The position numbers and the translations under genes are program-made. The notes beneath the pieces are model-generated. The model saw only the letters and a program-made list of their open reading frames with translations. It was not told where the DNA came from and did no database searches. Positions 1-8,126 of a stretch of DNA of 26,146 bases are shown in pieces (position 1 is the first letter of the stretch; each line of letters begins with the position of its first letter). The stretch is from CAIUVD01 sp044338255. GTDB taxonomy: Bacteria > Planctomycetota > UBA11346. The stretch is from NCBI GenBank assembly GCA_044338255.1, contig JBIILZ010000054.1, positions 1 to 26,146 on the forward strand. The letters are read 5' to 3'.

Positions 1-2
1 GA

Positions 3-104
3 CACCTGGTCAACAAAAACGGATGGATCTGCATCGCCCTACAGGCGCTTGGTATTTCAGAGGATTGCATCAAGCCCGTGCTTTCACGATTGGAATTATA
101 TTAA
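3..104 (+). CDS. Possible C-terminal tail of a gene entering from the left edge
   Basis: Frame 3 is open from the window edge to a TAA at 102-104 and would encode the last 33 residues of a protein, ending in KPVLSRLELYY. The stretch has a protein-like mix of hydrophobic and charged residues (for example NGWICIALQALG followed by SEDCIKPV), while the other two forward frames read less like protein. It is too short to assign to a family, and an open stretch of this length can occur by chance. I see no conserved motif. The call rests only on reading-frame appearance. Confidence 0.3.
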   Translation, partial: HLVNKNGWICIALQALGISEDCIKPVLSRLELY

Positions 105-448
105 AATTCGAACTCTTGAGTGTGCGTAAAGACAGCCCACCACCAGAAGGCAGCCTGAACACGCACGCTTGCACCATGCTCCATTCCGCTGCGGAGTCGC
201 GTAACACACCAAGGACGCCCAACCTCGCGGCTGGACGTCATGGACTGCTCCGCAGTCTGGCCTCCGACACGGCGCTTGGTCCCAATACCACCTGGATGCC
301 TTCCTCCGACCGGCATGCCTGCAACGGTCGCCACCAGCAACTCCGCCAGAACGGTCTGCTTAGATCTGAAAACCACATCAGCTAATGGGGACGTAGAATC
401 TTAAAGATTAGTCATGCAAAATTTTCGAACCGAGTGTATAATATAAGC
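105..448. other. Intergenic stretch without a recognisable gene
   Basis: About 340 bases with no gene I can support. The part at roughly 140-390 is GC-richer than the AT-rich DNA that follows. It holds a small palindrome (GACTGC at 243-248, loop TCC, GCAGTC at 252-257). A minus-strand open frame spans 101-376, but its translation is rich in R, G, V and W without motifs, so I do not call it. It could be a decayed gene or mobile-element remnant; nothing in the sequence decides this. Confidence 0.5.
437..442 (+). promoter_or_regulatory. Candidate -10 box (TATAAT)
   Basis: A perfect TATAAT hexamer lies 7 bases before the ATG of the 449-607 small ORF. No good -35 hexamer is seen at 16-18 bp spacing (ATGCAA at 414-419 is poor). 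If used, transcription would start almost at the ATG, giving a leaderless message, or would drive the HEAT-repeat gene with a long leader. AT-rich DNA yields such hexamers by chance. Confidence 0.25.
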
Positions 449-607
449 ATGGTTAAAAATCATAAAAAAACTGCGCTTAGTTCGTATGTAAAGATAGAAA
501 GTGGCAAAATCGCGATCTTGTCACTTCCCAATAATTGGTCTTATTTAAATATTAGTTACGAATCTTCATATAATAATATAAGCGAAACGCTAAGTACGAA
601 GCTTTAG
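449..607 (+). CDS. Small AT-rich ORF, 52 aa, unknown
   Basis: ATG at 449 opens a 52-codon frame ending in TAG at 605-607, 67 bases before the HEAT-repeat gene on the same strand. The product starts MVKNHKKTAL, is basic at the N-terminus, and is rich in Ser, Asn and Tyr with no membrane segment. I recognise no family. There is no Shine-Dalgarno sequence before the ATG, but a TATAAT box lies 7 bases upstream, which would suit a leaderless transcript. An open frame of 159 bases in AT-rich DNA is somewhat unexpected but could be chance. Confidence 0.25.
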   Translation: MVKNHKKTALSSYVKIESGKIAILSLPNNWSYLNISYESSYNNISETLSTKL

Positions 608-674
608 TCATGTTTTTCCACTCATCCGCCTTAGTGTAGGGCTGGCGGCCTGAAAACGTTGAATGGATTTATAA

Positions 675-1925
675 ATGAATTACCTACTGATCTTGTTGCG
701 CAGGTTTTTCCAACTTGCACTCGTTATAACTTTTACTCTCCATGTGGGGTTAGTTATTGAGGGTTCAGAGACTCAAACGTCTAACCTCCCTGATTTAACT
801 CCACACGCGCCTGGAGCGTCAAATGAATTTGATGAGTTGATATCAAATTTAGAGTCCCCTGGGTCCAACCCGCAAATCTTCGCGATTAAAAAGTTTTTTA
901 AAAATGGTTCATCTTCTCAAAAGGAACAGCTTCTAGTTCGTCTTGGCGCTGCCCACATGTTCAATGCCTTGCCATTGATCATAGATCATGTAAATGATGA
1001 TAATCCGGAGATCGCACTGGCGGCGCTGCAAGCATGTGAAGACTTGAATCCATTAACCAGTGACCAGCTTAATCAATTGCACCTGGCTCTAAAATCACCT
1101 GATTTGCGGGTACAAACGCGTACGGCTCTATTCCTCGCCTCCATTGAAGATGAATCGAGTTTGAAGCTGTTAATCGATCGCTTAGGAAAAGTTACCGCCC
1201 CTGAATCCAAATCTACCTTAGACTTCTTGCACGATATGTCCGGACTTGAACTAGGAGAATCCTCTTATCGATGGTTAACGTGGATCGAGGCACAAGAAGA
1301 AACGGCAGATAAAAAAATTCCCTACTTATTGGAGGGCATAGCAAGCAAGGATAAGTCCCAAGTTGTCGTGGCCCTTAAAGAAGCCTCGATTTTGCGTGTA
1401 CATCGCTCCATGTTGGTCTCATCGATTGTTCCATTGCTAGGACATCCAGACGCCAAGGTTGCAAACATGGCAGAACTGTGCCTAAAAGTCATGGGGGGAC
1501 CGGTAGCCAAGGGGGCACTTAAAACTTGGATACGACAACATCCGCCTAATCAGGAATCATCAAAGGGTCTGTCAGAAGTGGTTACTTCCATGGAACGGCC
1601 TACTATCGCAACCCATTTCAATATTTCCTCAGGCACACAGGATTTCCTATTTATCAGCGGGCTCTTATTTGTTTTTTGCTTGGTATTCAAGATTCTCGGC
1701 CGTCCTACAAAGAAAGCCTTGCTGAAGATTGATCAAGCGACCGGTGGCCATGTGACACGTCGAGTAGTCAAAGTCAAAGCCCAAGGCGCGGCTGCTCTCA
1801 AAAGCACTACCAAATTTTTCAAGCGCGGAAGAGCTGACTCAAATCGACCAAGTCCCAATCATGAACCTACACCCGCCCTCATTCGCAAAATCCCTATTCC
1901 AGAAGAAAAAAATGAGTCTAATTAG
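675..1925 (+). CDS. Membrane-anchored HEAT-repeat protein, unknown role
   Basis: A 416-aa protein with three parts. Residues about 3-28 form a hydrophobic N-terminal segment after a short basic start, so a signal peptide or anchor. Residues about 80-290 are a run of paired helices with the HEAT-repeat look (for example DDNPEIALAALQACEDL and DLRVQTRTALFLASI). Residues about 323-341 are a second hydrophobic segment, followed by a strongly basic, Pro-rich tail of about 75 residues. If both ends are membrane-spanning, the HEAT solenoid would be outside the cytoplasm and the basic tail inside. HEAT solenoids bind proteins; no catalytic motif is visible. The ATG at 675 starts just before the hydrophobic segment, with only a weak GAATGGA upstream. 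Codon use is AT-rich, unlike the genes from 10.4 kb on, which suggests a different origin. The downstream gene is convergent. Confidence 0.75.
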   Translation: MNYLLILLRRFFQLALVITFTLHVGLVIEGSETQTSNLPDLTPHAPGASNEFDELISNLESPGSNPQIFAIKKFFKNGSSSQKEQLLVRLGAAHMFNALPLIIDHVNDDNPEIALAALQACEDLNPLTSDQLNQLHLALKSPDLRVQTRTALFLASIEDESSLKLLIDRLGKVTAPESKSTLDFLHDMSGLELGESSYRWLTWIEAQEETADKKIPYLLEGIASKDKSQVVVALKEASILRVHRSMLVSSIVPLLGHPDAKVANMAELCLKVMGGPVAKGALKTWIRQHPPNQESSKGLSEVVTSMERPTIATHFNISSGTQDFLFISGLLFVFCLVFKILGRPTKKALLKIDQATGGHVTRRVVKVKAQGAAALKSTTKFFKRGRADSNRPSPNHEPTPALIRKIPIPEEKNESN

Positions 1926-2133
1926 GCCTTCCTGAACAAACCATATTCCACTTCACGCGGTGCCAACGAGCGGCTCCATCCGCGTGTTCATTATCGAATG
2001 TAGTTTGTAAAATCTGAGAATACATCTGAGCCACAGTTGCACGGTGCAGGTGACTGCAGAATCCATGGAGGACCAAAGAATCACGGCGAGATTCAGGACG
2101 AGAAATACTATGGTGCCTCCCCTCCGGCTATGA

Positions 2134-2143
2134 CCCCCCCCCC
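2134..2143. repeat. Homopolymer of ten C
   Basis: Ten consecutive C residues in intergenic DNA. Such tracts slip in replication and are also a common site of sequencing error. It lies in no supported gene, so no phase-variable product can be named. Confidence 0.8.
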
Positions 2144-2292
2144 TGTTTCAAGACACACGGGGTCTAGCGAATCAGCATAGGACTCACGGACGCGAACCAG
2201 GTCGTCACTATGAAGGAATGTTGATCGGAAGGATGTACCCAGATGGTGCTGGGACTGATCGCCGCAACAGAGGCCCGACTGCGAGACAATCC

Positions 2293-2322
2293 ATGACGCT
2301 CGGCCGAGAGGTCGGGCGTCAT
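2293..2322. terminator. Strong 13-bp stem-loop, likely bidirectional transcript end
   Basis: ATGACGCTCGGCC (2293-2305), tetraloop GAGA (2306-2309) and GGTCGGGCGTCAT (2310-2322) form a 13-bp stem with two or three G-T pairs. It sits 65 bases past the stop of the giant pilin gene on minus and after the convergent HEAT-repeat gene on plus. Neither side has a true T-run (only CTTT on plus), so a classical rho-independent terminator is not certain. It could instead be an RNA-stabilising hairpin. Confidence 0.5.
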
Positions 2323-2387
2323 CTTTGGGTCGTTTCTCAGTTCTGCCGCGAGGTGAAGCCTCGTGCGCGCCTACGCATTCTTGCATT

Positions 2388-5300
2388 CTACTGAATGATG
2401 CGAGCCCATCCACCGGTCCCGTTTGAGCTGACGCCAAAAGGGACGAATGGCGGAGTTCCTTCGGAGGTTATGAAATCATAATTAAAGGCGTAGGTGCGAA
2501 TGGGCTCTGAAAACACCGCTGGCGACTGGCCAATCCAATCTGGCGCGGCCGCTCCGAATACGCTCACCCATGGATCACTTGCGCTTGCACCTGCGATACC
2601 GAAGGGCGTCGTGCCATAGGTTTTAAAGGAGTCATGCAGGAAGCTGCGGGTATATCGCCGTGAATCGAGCACTACCAAGCTGCCGAGATAATTCATGGCC
2701 TGGTTGTTCCAGTTCTCGAGGAACAGAACGGAATCGACGAATGGCGCACCTTGACCTTCGCGTACACGCTCTTGGGTCGTTGGCAGGTTATTCGTCACGA
2801 TGCCCGCTTGGTAGGAAGTCGCCGAAGCCGCCGCACCAAATGTAGCACAGGCCAATGTGCCGCTGCCAGTGACCGAACCTGCACCGCTGACGTTACTGCC
2901 CACAATTCCTGGTTGTTGATAGGCGGCATCCGACCACGACTTTGACAGGAGAGTTATCTGATCCCCCATTATCGCCATAGGCGTGGGCTTGCTCACGGAA
3001 CGGCCTTTATAGGTCACTACATGATCATCAACATTCAGCGAACCCTGCACGTAGAGTTGATTCGGGGTGACCACCGACAACTTACACGACCCATACGCAG
3101 GAGTGGGGACATGCGTCCAATTCGTGCCGCCAGCGGTATTGCTTCCGGAAGAGCTGCCCGCCGGATAGTTCCAGGCGATATTGGCACAGTTGATGATGCG
3201 GACCCCATGATGAAAACGCTGTGGCTTGAAGGCCGGTGCCTGTGGCAGCGCGTAGGGCTGCAACTTATGGATGCCGCTCAACAGCAGATCGGCTGCCGAC
3301 ATCGCATCCAACGCACGAGAGGGCGTATCATCACGAGCGCCATTAGCCACGAGTGGAATTGCTCCTCCGGCTGTCGCCACGGAATTGGGAAACGCGGCCA
3401 ATCCTGTTGATAAAAGCGGCGACCAGGGATTTACCCCCGTCTCTGAAGCACCCAGCAGCGTGTTCGTGTTGGGATTCCACGGATAGCGGTTGGTGCGTAC
3501 AGCGTAAATCAAGCCATTAAACTTGGAAGCCATGAGCGCCAGCGGAGACCCCGTCGCTGCAGGGATGCTGCCGACGCCACTGATCACATCAGATTCGGCA
3601 ACCCCCAAAGTGCGCGTGCCGAGATACGTCTGCAAGGCGCCCAGGTCCAGCGACAACACCGTCGTCTTGGCAAGCAGTTCGCGATATCGCGTGCTGCTGA
3701 ACGTGGTGGCTGGCGCCGTGAATGCATCCTTTTCTAAGCGTGTGCCGGCCGCGTTGGTGGTATCCCACCAGCGTGACTGACTCCAGAACTCACGTGGATT
3801 GTAAAACCATTCCTCATTGGCCAGGCGGCGTTGGGTTCCCGGCTCACGGTAAGTGAAGAAGTCTTCCGTGATCTCACGTGTTCCGAAGAATACCTGATAT
3901 TGGCTGATCAGATATTTGCTGAGGTCATCAGTTGAACCTGCGGTGTTGTCCCAATCGGTGGCGTCGATGATATCAGACGGCGCTGGCAGCGAAGTCTCGA
4001 CGCGCAGATCCGTAAACGTGACCGTGGTTGGACTCGTTTTGTCGCCCGATTGCACACATGGGCCAGCCAACACGCCATTGCTCCAACCGCTGATGTCCAA
4101 CGAATTGCCGATGGTCCGCCAACCGGGATCAGCCGCCCCACTTGGAGGCACACTGCCTGCGAAGGCCTTGAAGATCACCAGAGTGCCGGTGCATTCGAGG
4201 CGAAGCCATACTTCTTTCGCGGTATTCCAGCCGCTGGGCTTGACGTCGTCCTTCATCAGGTATCCAGTACCACCGGTGACTGATCCTGGCGACGTCACGG
4301 CGGTGATACCCGCCAAGGCGCTCGTCACGGTTGTTGGCACCGTCGCCAGCAACGGGCCGGCGGCAGCCGCCGTAATCCACACATCAGGACGCAATCCCAA
4401 CGTCGCCGGCCATGCGGGAGTGCTGGCCCAGCTTGCAGGCCATCCAGGAGCTTGTGGCAGGTATTGCGATTGAGCTGCTACGGGCAGTGTCGAGGAACCC
4501 GTTACGACACTGTTGAGATCGAAGGTCAGGGTGGAGTTGGAACGCTGAACAGCAAAAGTTCGTCCAAGACCAGCATTGGTCATGTCAGGCAATGTCGGGG
4601 CGCTCGGTGCCGCCGGTACCGTAGTGGCAGCATTGGCGGGATAGGTAACCGCCGGCATTGGAATCGACGGATTGTTCATCACACCGGTGATCGTCAAGCC
4701 GGTCACGGTCGCAATGTCAGCTGCTGATGCACTGGCCGACACCACGCCATTCTTGTTTATGCGAATAGCCGAACCGGAATTAGGCCAAGCAATGGTTGCC
4801 GAACCGACTTGGTAACCCGCTCGAGTTACCGTCGTACCATTCGCCCTGGGGCTGTCGCTGTTGGCCGAAGGCCAGTTGCGCGTCAGGTATCCGGTGACGG
4901 AGGGCGAAGCCACAGCCACACCCGCAGCTGTGCTGAAAAACCACGTACGGTTGTAGCCCATGGTACCTCCTGCACTGGCCAGCTGACCGTTAGCGGACGG
5001 CGCGGTAAAGACGTAGAGCGTCTTGTTGCCATCGCTTGAAAGGAAGGGCGCGAGCGAATTCTGCAACTGCACCGTCTGGCTCTGATACTTCGTGAGGCGC
5101 TGCAGGCGATACGGTGTCCATGATTGCGTACCGATGTACGGCCCCACTCTGAAATTATCCAGCAGCGTCCAGATCTTTCCGCCACCGATATCCTTCGACA
5201 TCGGCCCCGTGTAGGCCGCCGGAGTTGTGGTCCACGAGACCGCGGTGGAGGTGATCCCGGTGGGATACGACGTTGTCGTAGTCACGGCCCCGCGCGCCGC

Positions 5301-8093
5301 GAGTACTTCCAGCAGATATCCGGTGCGATTCCAACCAACACCAGCCGTGGTCGGATTATCCGGAACTTGACCTGACGCATCGGCGACTTGCGTCGGCGAA
5401 TTGCCTTTGCCGATGAAAAACAGCCCGATGGTTCGTTGCTCCTGCGTGGTGGGCACTTGACGACGCTGGGTGAAAAAGCCGCGGGTGGGCGACCAGCCCA
5501 ACATCGCGTAGGCACTCCCCCCCTGCAGCGAATAGCTCGTTGCGCCATCAGGGCGCAACATCAGTCCGACCTTCTGCGAGGCAGGGCCGAGAATGGCCTG
5601 TGGGTTATCGATCCGACATTGCACTGCTGTCAGCGTCGTCTTGCTGAAAACCGCCTGCGATTGCGCAGGGAAAAGGCGATTATCGGGCACGGTGGTCGAA
5701 GCACTTCCGGTCGCTTGCCAACTGAGCACCGGAGCCGTCCCCGGAGCACCAGGAGCCAAGCGGCTGAATTCGATCACAATCGGATAATATCTGCCAGCCG
5801 TCATCGTCAGTGCACTCGGAAAGGATCCGCCTGAAAAATTCGCTTCGGCTACGCGCGTTCCCGCCACCCACACTCGCACACGATCGCTGGCACTGCCCGC
5901 AGCGACGGTAAAGACATACGAGTTCGAAGTCGCAGGAGAAATGAAGCCAGTCCACCGCGCTGACCAGTATCCGGCCGAAGGGATTGCTGGAGCAACGGCC
6001 CAACCCAGTCGACCGCTCAGCGACGCGACTACCGAATCGGCGGGAACTGTGATCGGAATCTGCACTCCAGAAAATGGCAAGGCGTTGGTTGAGCCCGTAA
6101 CCTGATCAAAATACGGTGAATCCTGGTAATAGGTCAGCTGCAAACCGTTGCGTGTGGTATCAGTCTTCATCTTGTTGAGATGAACAAAGCGCCACGGATC
6201 ACGGTAGAAGTACGACTTGCGCTGAATGCCATTCACCGCGGTGCCGTTGTAGTTCGTCCAGTTGCCAGTGGTCGCGTCGCTGGGCCCCGGATGAGCTGCC
6301 GCCGTGAGTGTCAGACGGCCACCCGTTGCGTAGGATGATACCCGGTTGGCAGAGGTGAGGTCGATATTGGAGGTGGCGGATGGCGAGGTCACATCCCAGG
6401 GACGTTCACGAAACAGGTTATCCGAGACATCTGCCGTGGTGAAGGGATCGATCGTGGGATACCACTGCTTCCCATAGGCGAATGGTAAGTAACGCGGATT
6501 GGCCGGGTCGACAATGTCGACACTACTAGAGCCCGGCCAGTAATCGGTGTCGGGAATCGGGCGTTCACGGATGATCAGTCCTGATTGTTCTGGTTCAGCC
6601 GACGGATTCAACATGTCGGGGCGTGTACGGATATCCCAACCCGTGCCGCCGGTGCGGCGGACCATGGCCACACCACCTTGCCCCCCCATCGCCATCGCGA
6701 GGTAGGTACCTGGATTTTCAATGGCAGGCGCGGTTGAGGACAGGGCGAATGTCGCGTTACCGGTGACTTGATCGATGAACACGGGGCGCGCCGCTTCGGG
6801 CTCATCCGTAGTCGCATTTCCATCACCGTCGACACTGGTCAGTACCTGAGCCTCGAAAGGCCGATTCGACATCGACTTCGACAGGCTCACCGGGGTACCG
6901 CCATTGCTTATGGTGCGCACCCGATTCGAGTAATCCGCAGCGGCGGTCACCGTCCACTTGCGCGTGGCGGAGCGTTCCTGATCGCGACTGTCGTTGGCGG
7001 TTGCACTACCGGCTCCACGCAGGGCGACGCCATTGATGATCCGTGCACCATCGCCTGCATCCGGTCCCTGGGTGACGGCACCCGAGACTGACAAGATACG
7101 ATAGGGATTAATGACGGTCCCGTTGGCCGATTTGGCATAGGCTGTTCCGCCAGCAGGGATGCTCGTCTCGGTGGGAAATAGAGCGTTCGTCACATTGTAC
7201 GAACCATCGGCAGTCCAATCGCCGACCGGAACCCCAGCCGCTGCCAGCGAGGTATTCGACAGCGGCCAGCTATTGAGCAGCGAGAACATCAAAGGCTTCG
7301 ACAGGCGGAACACCCCATCCACGCCTACGACCTGCACTGGCTGTCCATTCGCATCTGGACCGATCACCGTCTGCGACGCCGACAACGATCCGTTGAAAGA
7401 GCCACGTTGTCCCAACTTGTCATTCACGCGCAGACCGCCACCCAGGTAAATGGATCCATTCGAGTGCACGCTACCCTGGATGTTCACGCTGTCGGCGTGA
7501 CCCATTTCGAGATCGCCCTTGGCTCCTCGTTGGGCATAGAAGATGACATAGCGAAACAGCGGCTCGCGCATCACCGTCACGAAGCGCGCACCTTGTGCGC
7601 GTGAGATTACATCCGCACCGGCCGTCAATCGCGCCTCGGCAGACACTTTGTACATATACAGCGTCGAATTCGGCTGTTCATTTCCTGAAGATGACGGAGC
7701 GTATGTGGGGTCCGGGCTGGGATTCACGAGGTAAGGGATTGCCGTGGTTGCCGCCGGATCTTTGACCTGAGCCGTGCGAGCGGGTTCGACCTTCCAGCGG
7801 ACTTCGCAATCGCCGACGAAATCGACGCCGTAGTTGTCTTTGCCGAAAACGATTGCCCAGTCCGAAAAATTCGAGGCGTCACCGAGCGTGGCCAACCTCA
7901 TGACATCGCGTTCATGATGGGAGATTACCGCGCTCACTGCACCAAGCGCGCGAGATCCGTTGCCGAAGCGACTAGCATCCTTGGACTGCTCCGTGCTGCG
8001 ATCAGTGGCGACGACCAACGCCGCCAAGAGTATGGCCATGACCCCCAAAACCAAGATGAGGGCAACACCGGAACGACTGTGTTGATAGCACAT
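2388..8093 (-). CDS. Giant PilX/GspK-like minor pilin with embedded PA14 domain
   Basis: A 1901-aa secreted or pilus-tip protein. The N-terminus has a short leader and prepilin-type site, MCYQHSRSG followed by VALILVLGVMAILLAAL. Mature position 5 is Leu, not Glu, as in GspK/PilX-type minor (pseudo)pilins. A PA14-type beta domain lies at about residues 650-810 (5.67-6.15 kb; GYWSARWTGFISP, SNSYVFTVAAG). Near the N-terminal third, GDLEMGHADSVNIQGSVHSN, and near the C-terminus, GIVTNNLPTTQE and FLENWNNQAMNYLGS, are motifs I associate with long PilX-like proteins of PVC bacteria. The rest is Ser/Thr/Gly/Ala-rich. I start at ATG 8093 because GGAG stands 6 bases before it; a GTG at 8105 is in frame. 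It is last in an operon behind PilV- and PilW-like genes. PA14 domains bind carbohydrate in many adhesins, so a tip adhesin is likely but inferred. Typical PilX is under 250 aa. Confidence 0.85.
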   Translation of the reverse strand: MCYQHSRSGVALILVLGVMAILLAALVVATDRSTEQSKDASRFGNGSRALGAVSAVISHHERDVMRLATLGDASNFSDWAIVFGKDNYGVDFVGDCEVRWKVEPARTAQVKDPAATTAIPYLVNPSPDPTYAPSSSGNEQPNSTLYMYKVSAEARLTAGADVISRAQGARFVTVMREPLFRYVIFYAQRGAKGDLEMGHADSVNIQGSVHSNGSIYLGGGLRVNDKLGQRGSFNGSLSASQTVIGPDANGQPVQVVGVDGVFRLSKPLMFSLLNSWPLSNTSLAAAGVPVGDWTADGSYNVTNALFPTETSIPAGGTAYAKSANGTVINPYRILSVSGAVTQGPDAGDGARIINGVALRGAGSATANDSRDQERSATRKWTVTAAADYSNRVRTISNGGTPVSLSKSMSNRPFEAQVLTSVDGDGNATTDEPEAARPVFIDQVTGNATFALSSTAPAIENPGTYLAMAMGGQGGVAMVRRTGGTGWDIRTRPDMLNPSAEPEQSGLIIRERPIPDTDYWPGSSSVDIVDPANPRYLPFAYGKQWYPTIDPFTTADVSDNLFRERPWDVTSPSATSNIDLTSANRVSSYATGGRLTLTAAAHPGPSDATTGNWTNYNGTAVNGIQRKSYFYRDPWRFVHLNKMKTDTTRNGLQLTYYQDSPYFDQVTGSTNALPFSGVQIPITVPADSVVASLSGRLGWAVAPAIPSAGYWSARWTGFISPATSNSYVFTVAAGSASDRVRVWVAGTRVAEANFSGGSFPSALTMTAGRYYPIVIEFSRLAPGAPGTAPVLSWQATGSASTTVPDNRLFPAQSQAVFSKTTLTAVQCRIDNPQAILGPASQKVGLMLRPDGATSYSLQGGSAYAMLGWSPTRGFFTQRRQVPTTQEQRTIGLFFIGKGNSPTQVADASGQVPDNPTTAGVGWNRTGYLLEVLAARGAVTTTTSYPTGITSTAVSWTTTPAAYTGPMSKDIGGGKIWTLLDNFRVGPYIGTQSWTPYRLQRLTKYQSQTVQLQNSLAPFLSSDGNKTLYVFTAPSANGQLASAGGTMGYNRTWFFSTAAGVAVASPSVTGYLTRNWPSANSDSPRANGTTVTRAGYQVGSATIAWPNSGSAIRINKNGVVSASASAADIATVTGLTITGVMNNPSIPMPAVTYPANAATTVPAAPSAPTLPDMTNAGLGRTFAVQRSNSTLTFDLNSVVTGSSTLPVAAQSQYLPQAPGWPASWASTPAWPATLGLRPDVWITAAAAGPLLATVPTTVTSALAGITAVTSPGSVTGGTGYLMKDDVKPSGWNTAKEVWLRLECTGTLVIFKAFAGSVPPSGAADPGWRTIGNSLDISGWSNGVLAGPCVQSGDKTSPTTVTFTDLRVETSLPAPSDIIDATDWDNTAGSTDDLSKYLISQYQVFFGTREITEDFFTYREPGTQRRLANEEWFYNPREFWSQSRWWDTTNAAGTRLEKDAFTAPATTFSSTRYRELLAKTTVLSLDLGALQTYLGTRTLGVAESDVISGVGSIPAATGSPLALMASKFNGLIYAVRTNRYPWNPNTNTLLGASETGVNPWSPLLSTGLAAFPNSVATAGGAIPLVANGARDDTPSRALDAMSAADLLLSGIHKLQPYALPQAPAFKPQRFHHGVRIINCANIAWNYPAGSSSGSNTAGGTNWTHVPTPAYGSCKLSVVTPNQLYVQGSLNVDDHVVTYKGRSVSKPTPMAIMGDQITLLSKSWSDAAYQQPGIVGSNVSGAGSVTGSGTLACATFGAAASATSYQAGIVTNNLPTTQERVREGQGAPFVDSVLFLENWNNQAMNYLGSLVVLDSRRYTRSFLHDSFKTYGTTPFGIAGASASDPWVSVFGAAAPDWIGQSPAVFSEPIRTYAFNYDFITSEGTPPFVPFGVSSNGTGGWARIIQ

Positions 8094-8126
8094 GATAGAC
8101 TCCACGTCGTAGAGGGAAAAGCCGAC

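Larger units (their letters stand above)
1926..2387. other. Intergenic region between convergent genes
   Basis: About 460 bases between the ends of two convergent genes. It contains an inverted repeat just after the HEAT-repeat gene (CACGCGG at 1954-1960 with CCGCGTG at 1980-1986 and an inner GCC/GGC pair) without a following T-run, a run of ten Cs (2134-2143), and a strong stem-loop (2293-2322). Open frames here (for example 2108-2437 on minus) have no recognisable motif and run into the 3' end of the pilin gene, so I call no gene. Confidence 0.6.

Noticed and set aside
101..376. Minus-strand open frame of 91 codons
   Set aside because: The translation has no motif and a composition typical of shadow frames, with no ribosome site.
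2108..2437. Minus-strand open frame of 109 codons after the giant pilin gene
   Set aside because: It overlaps the 3' end of the pilin gene in another frame, spans the hairpin and the C10 run, and has no motif.
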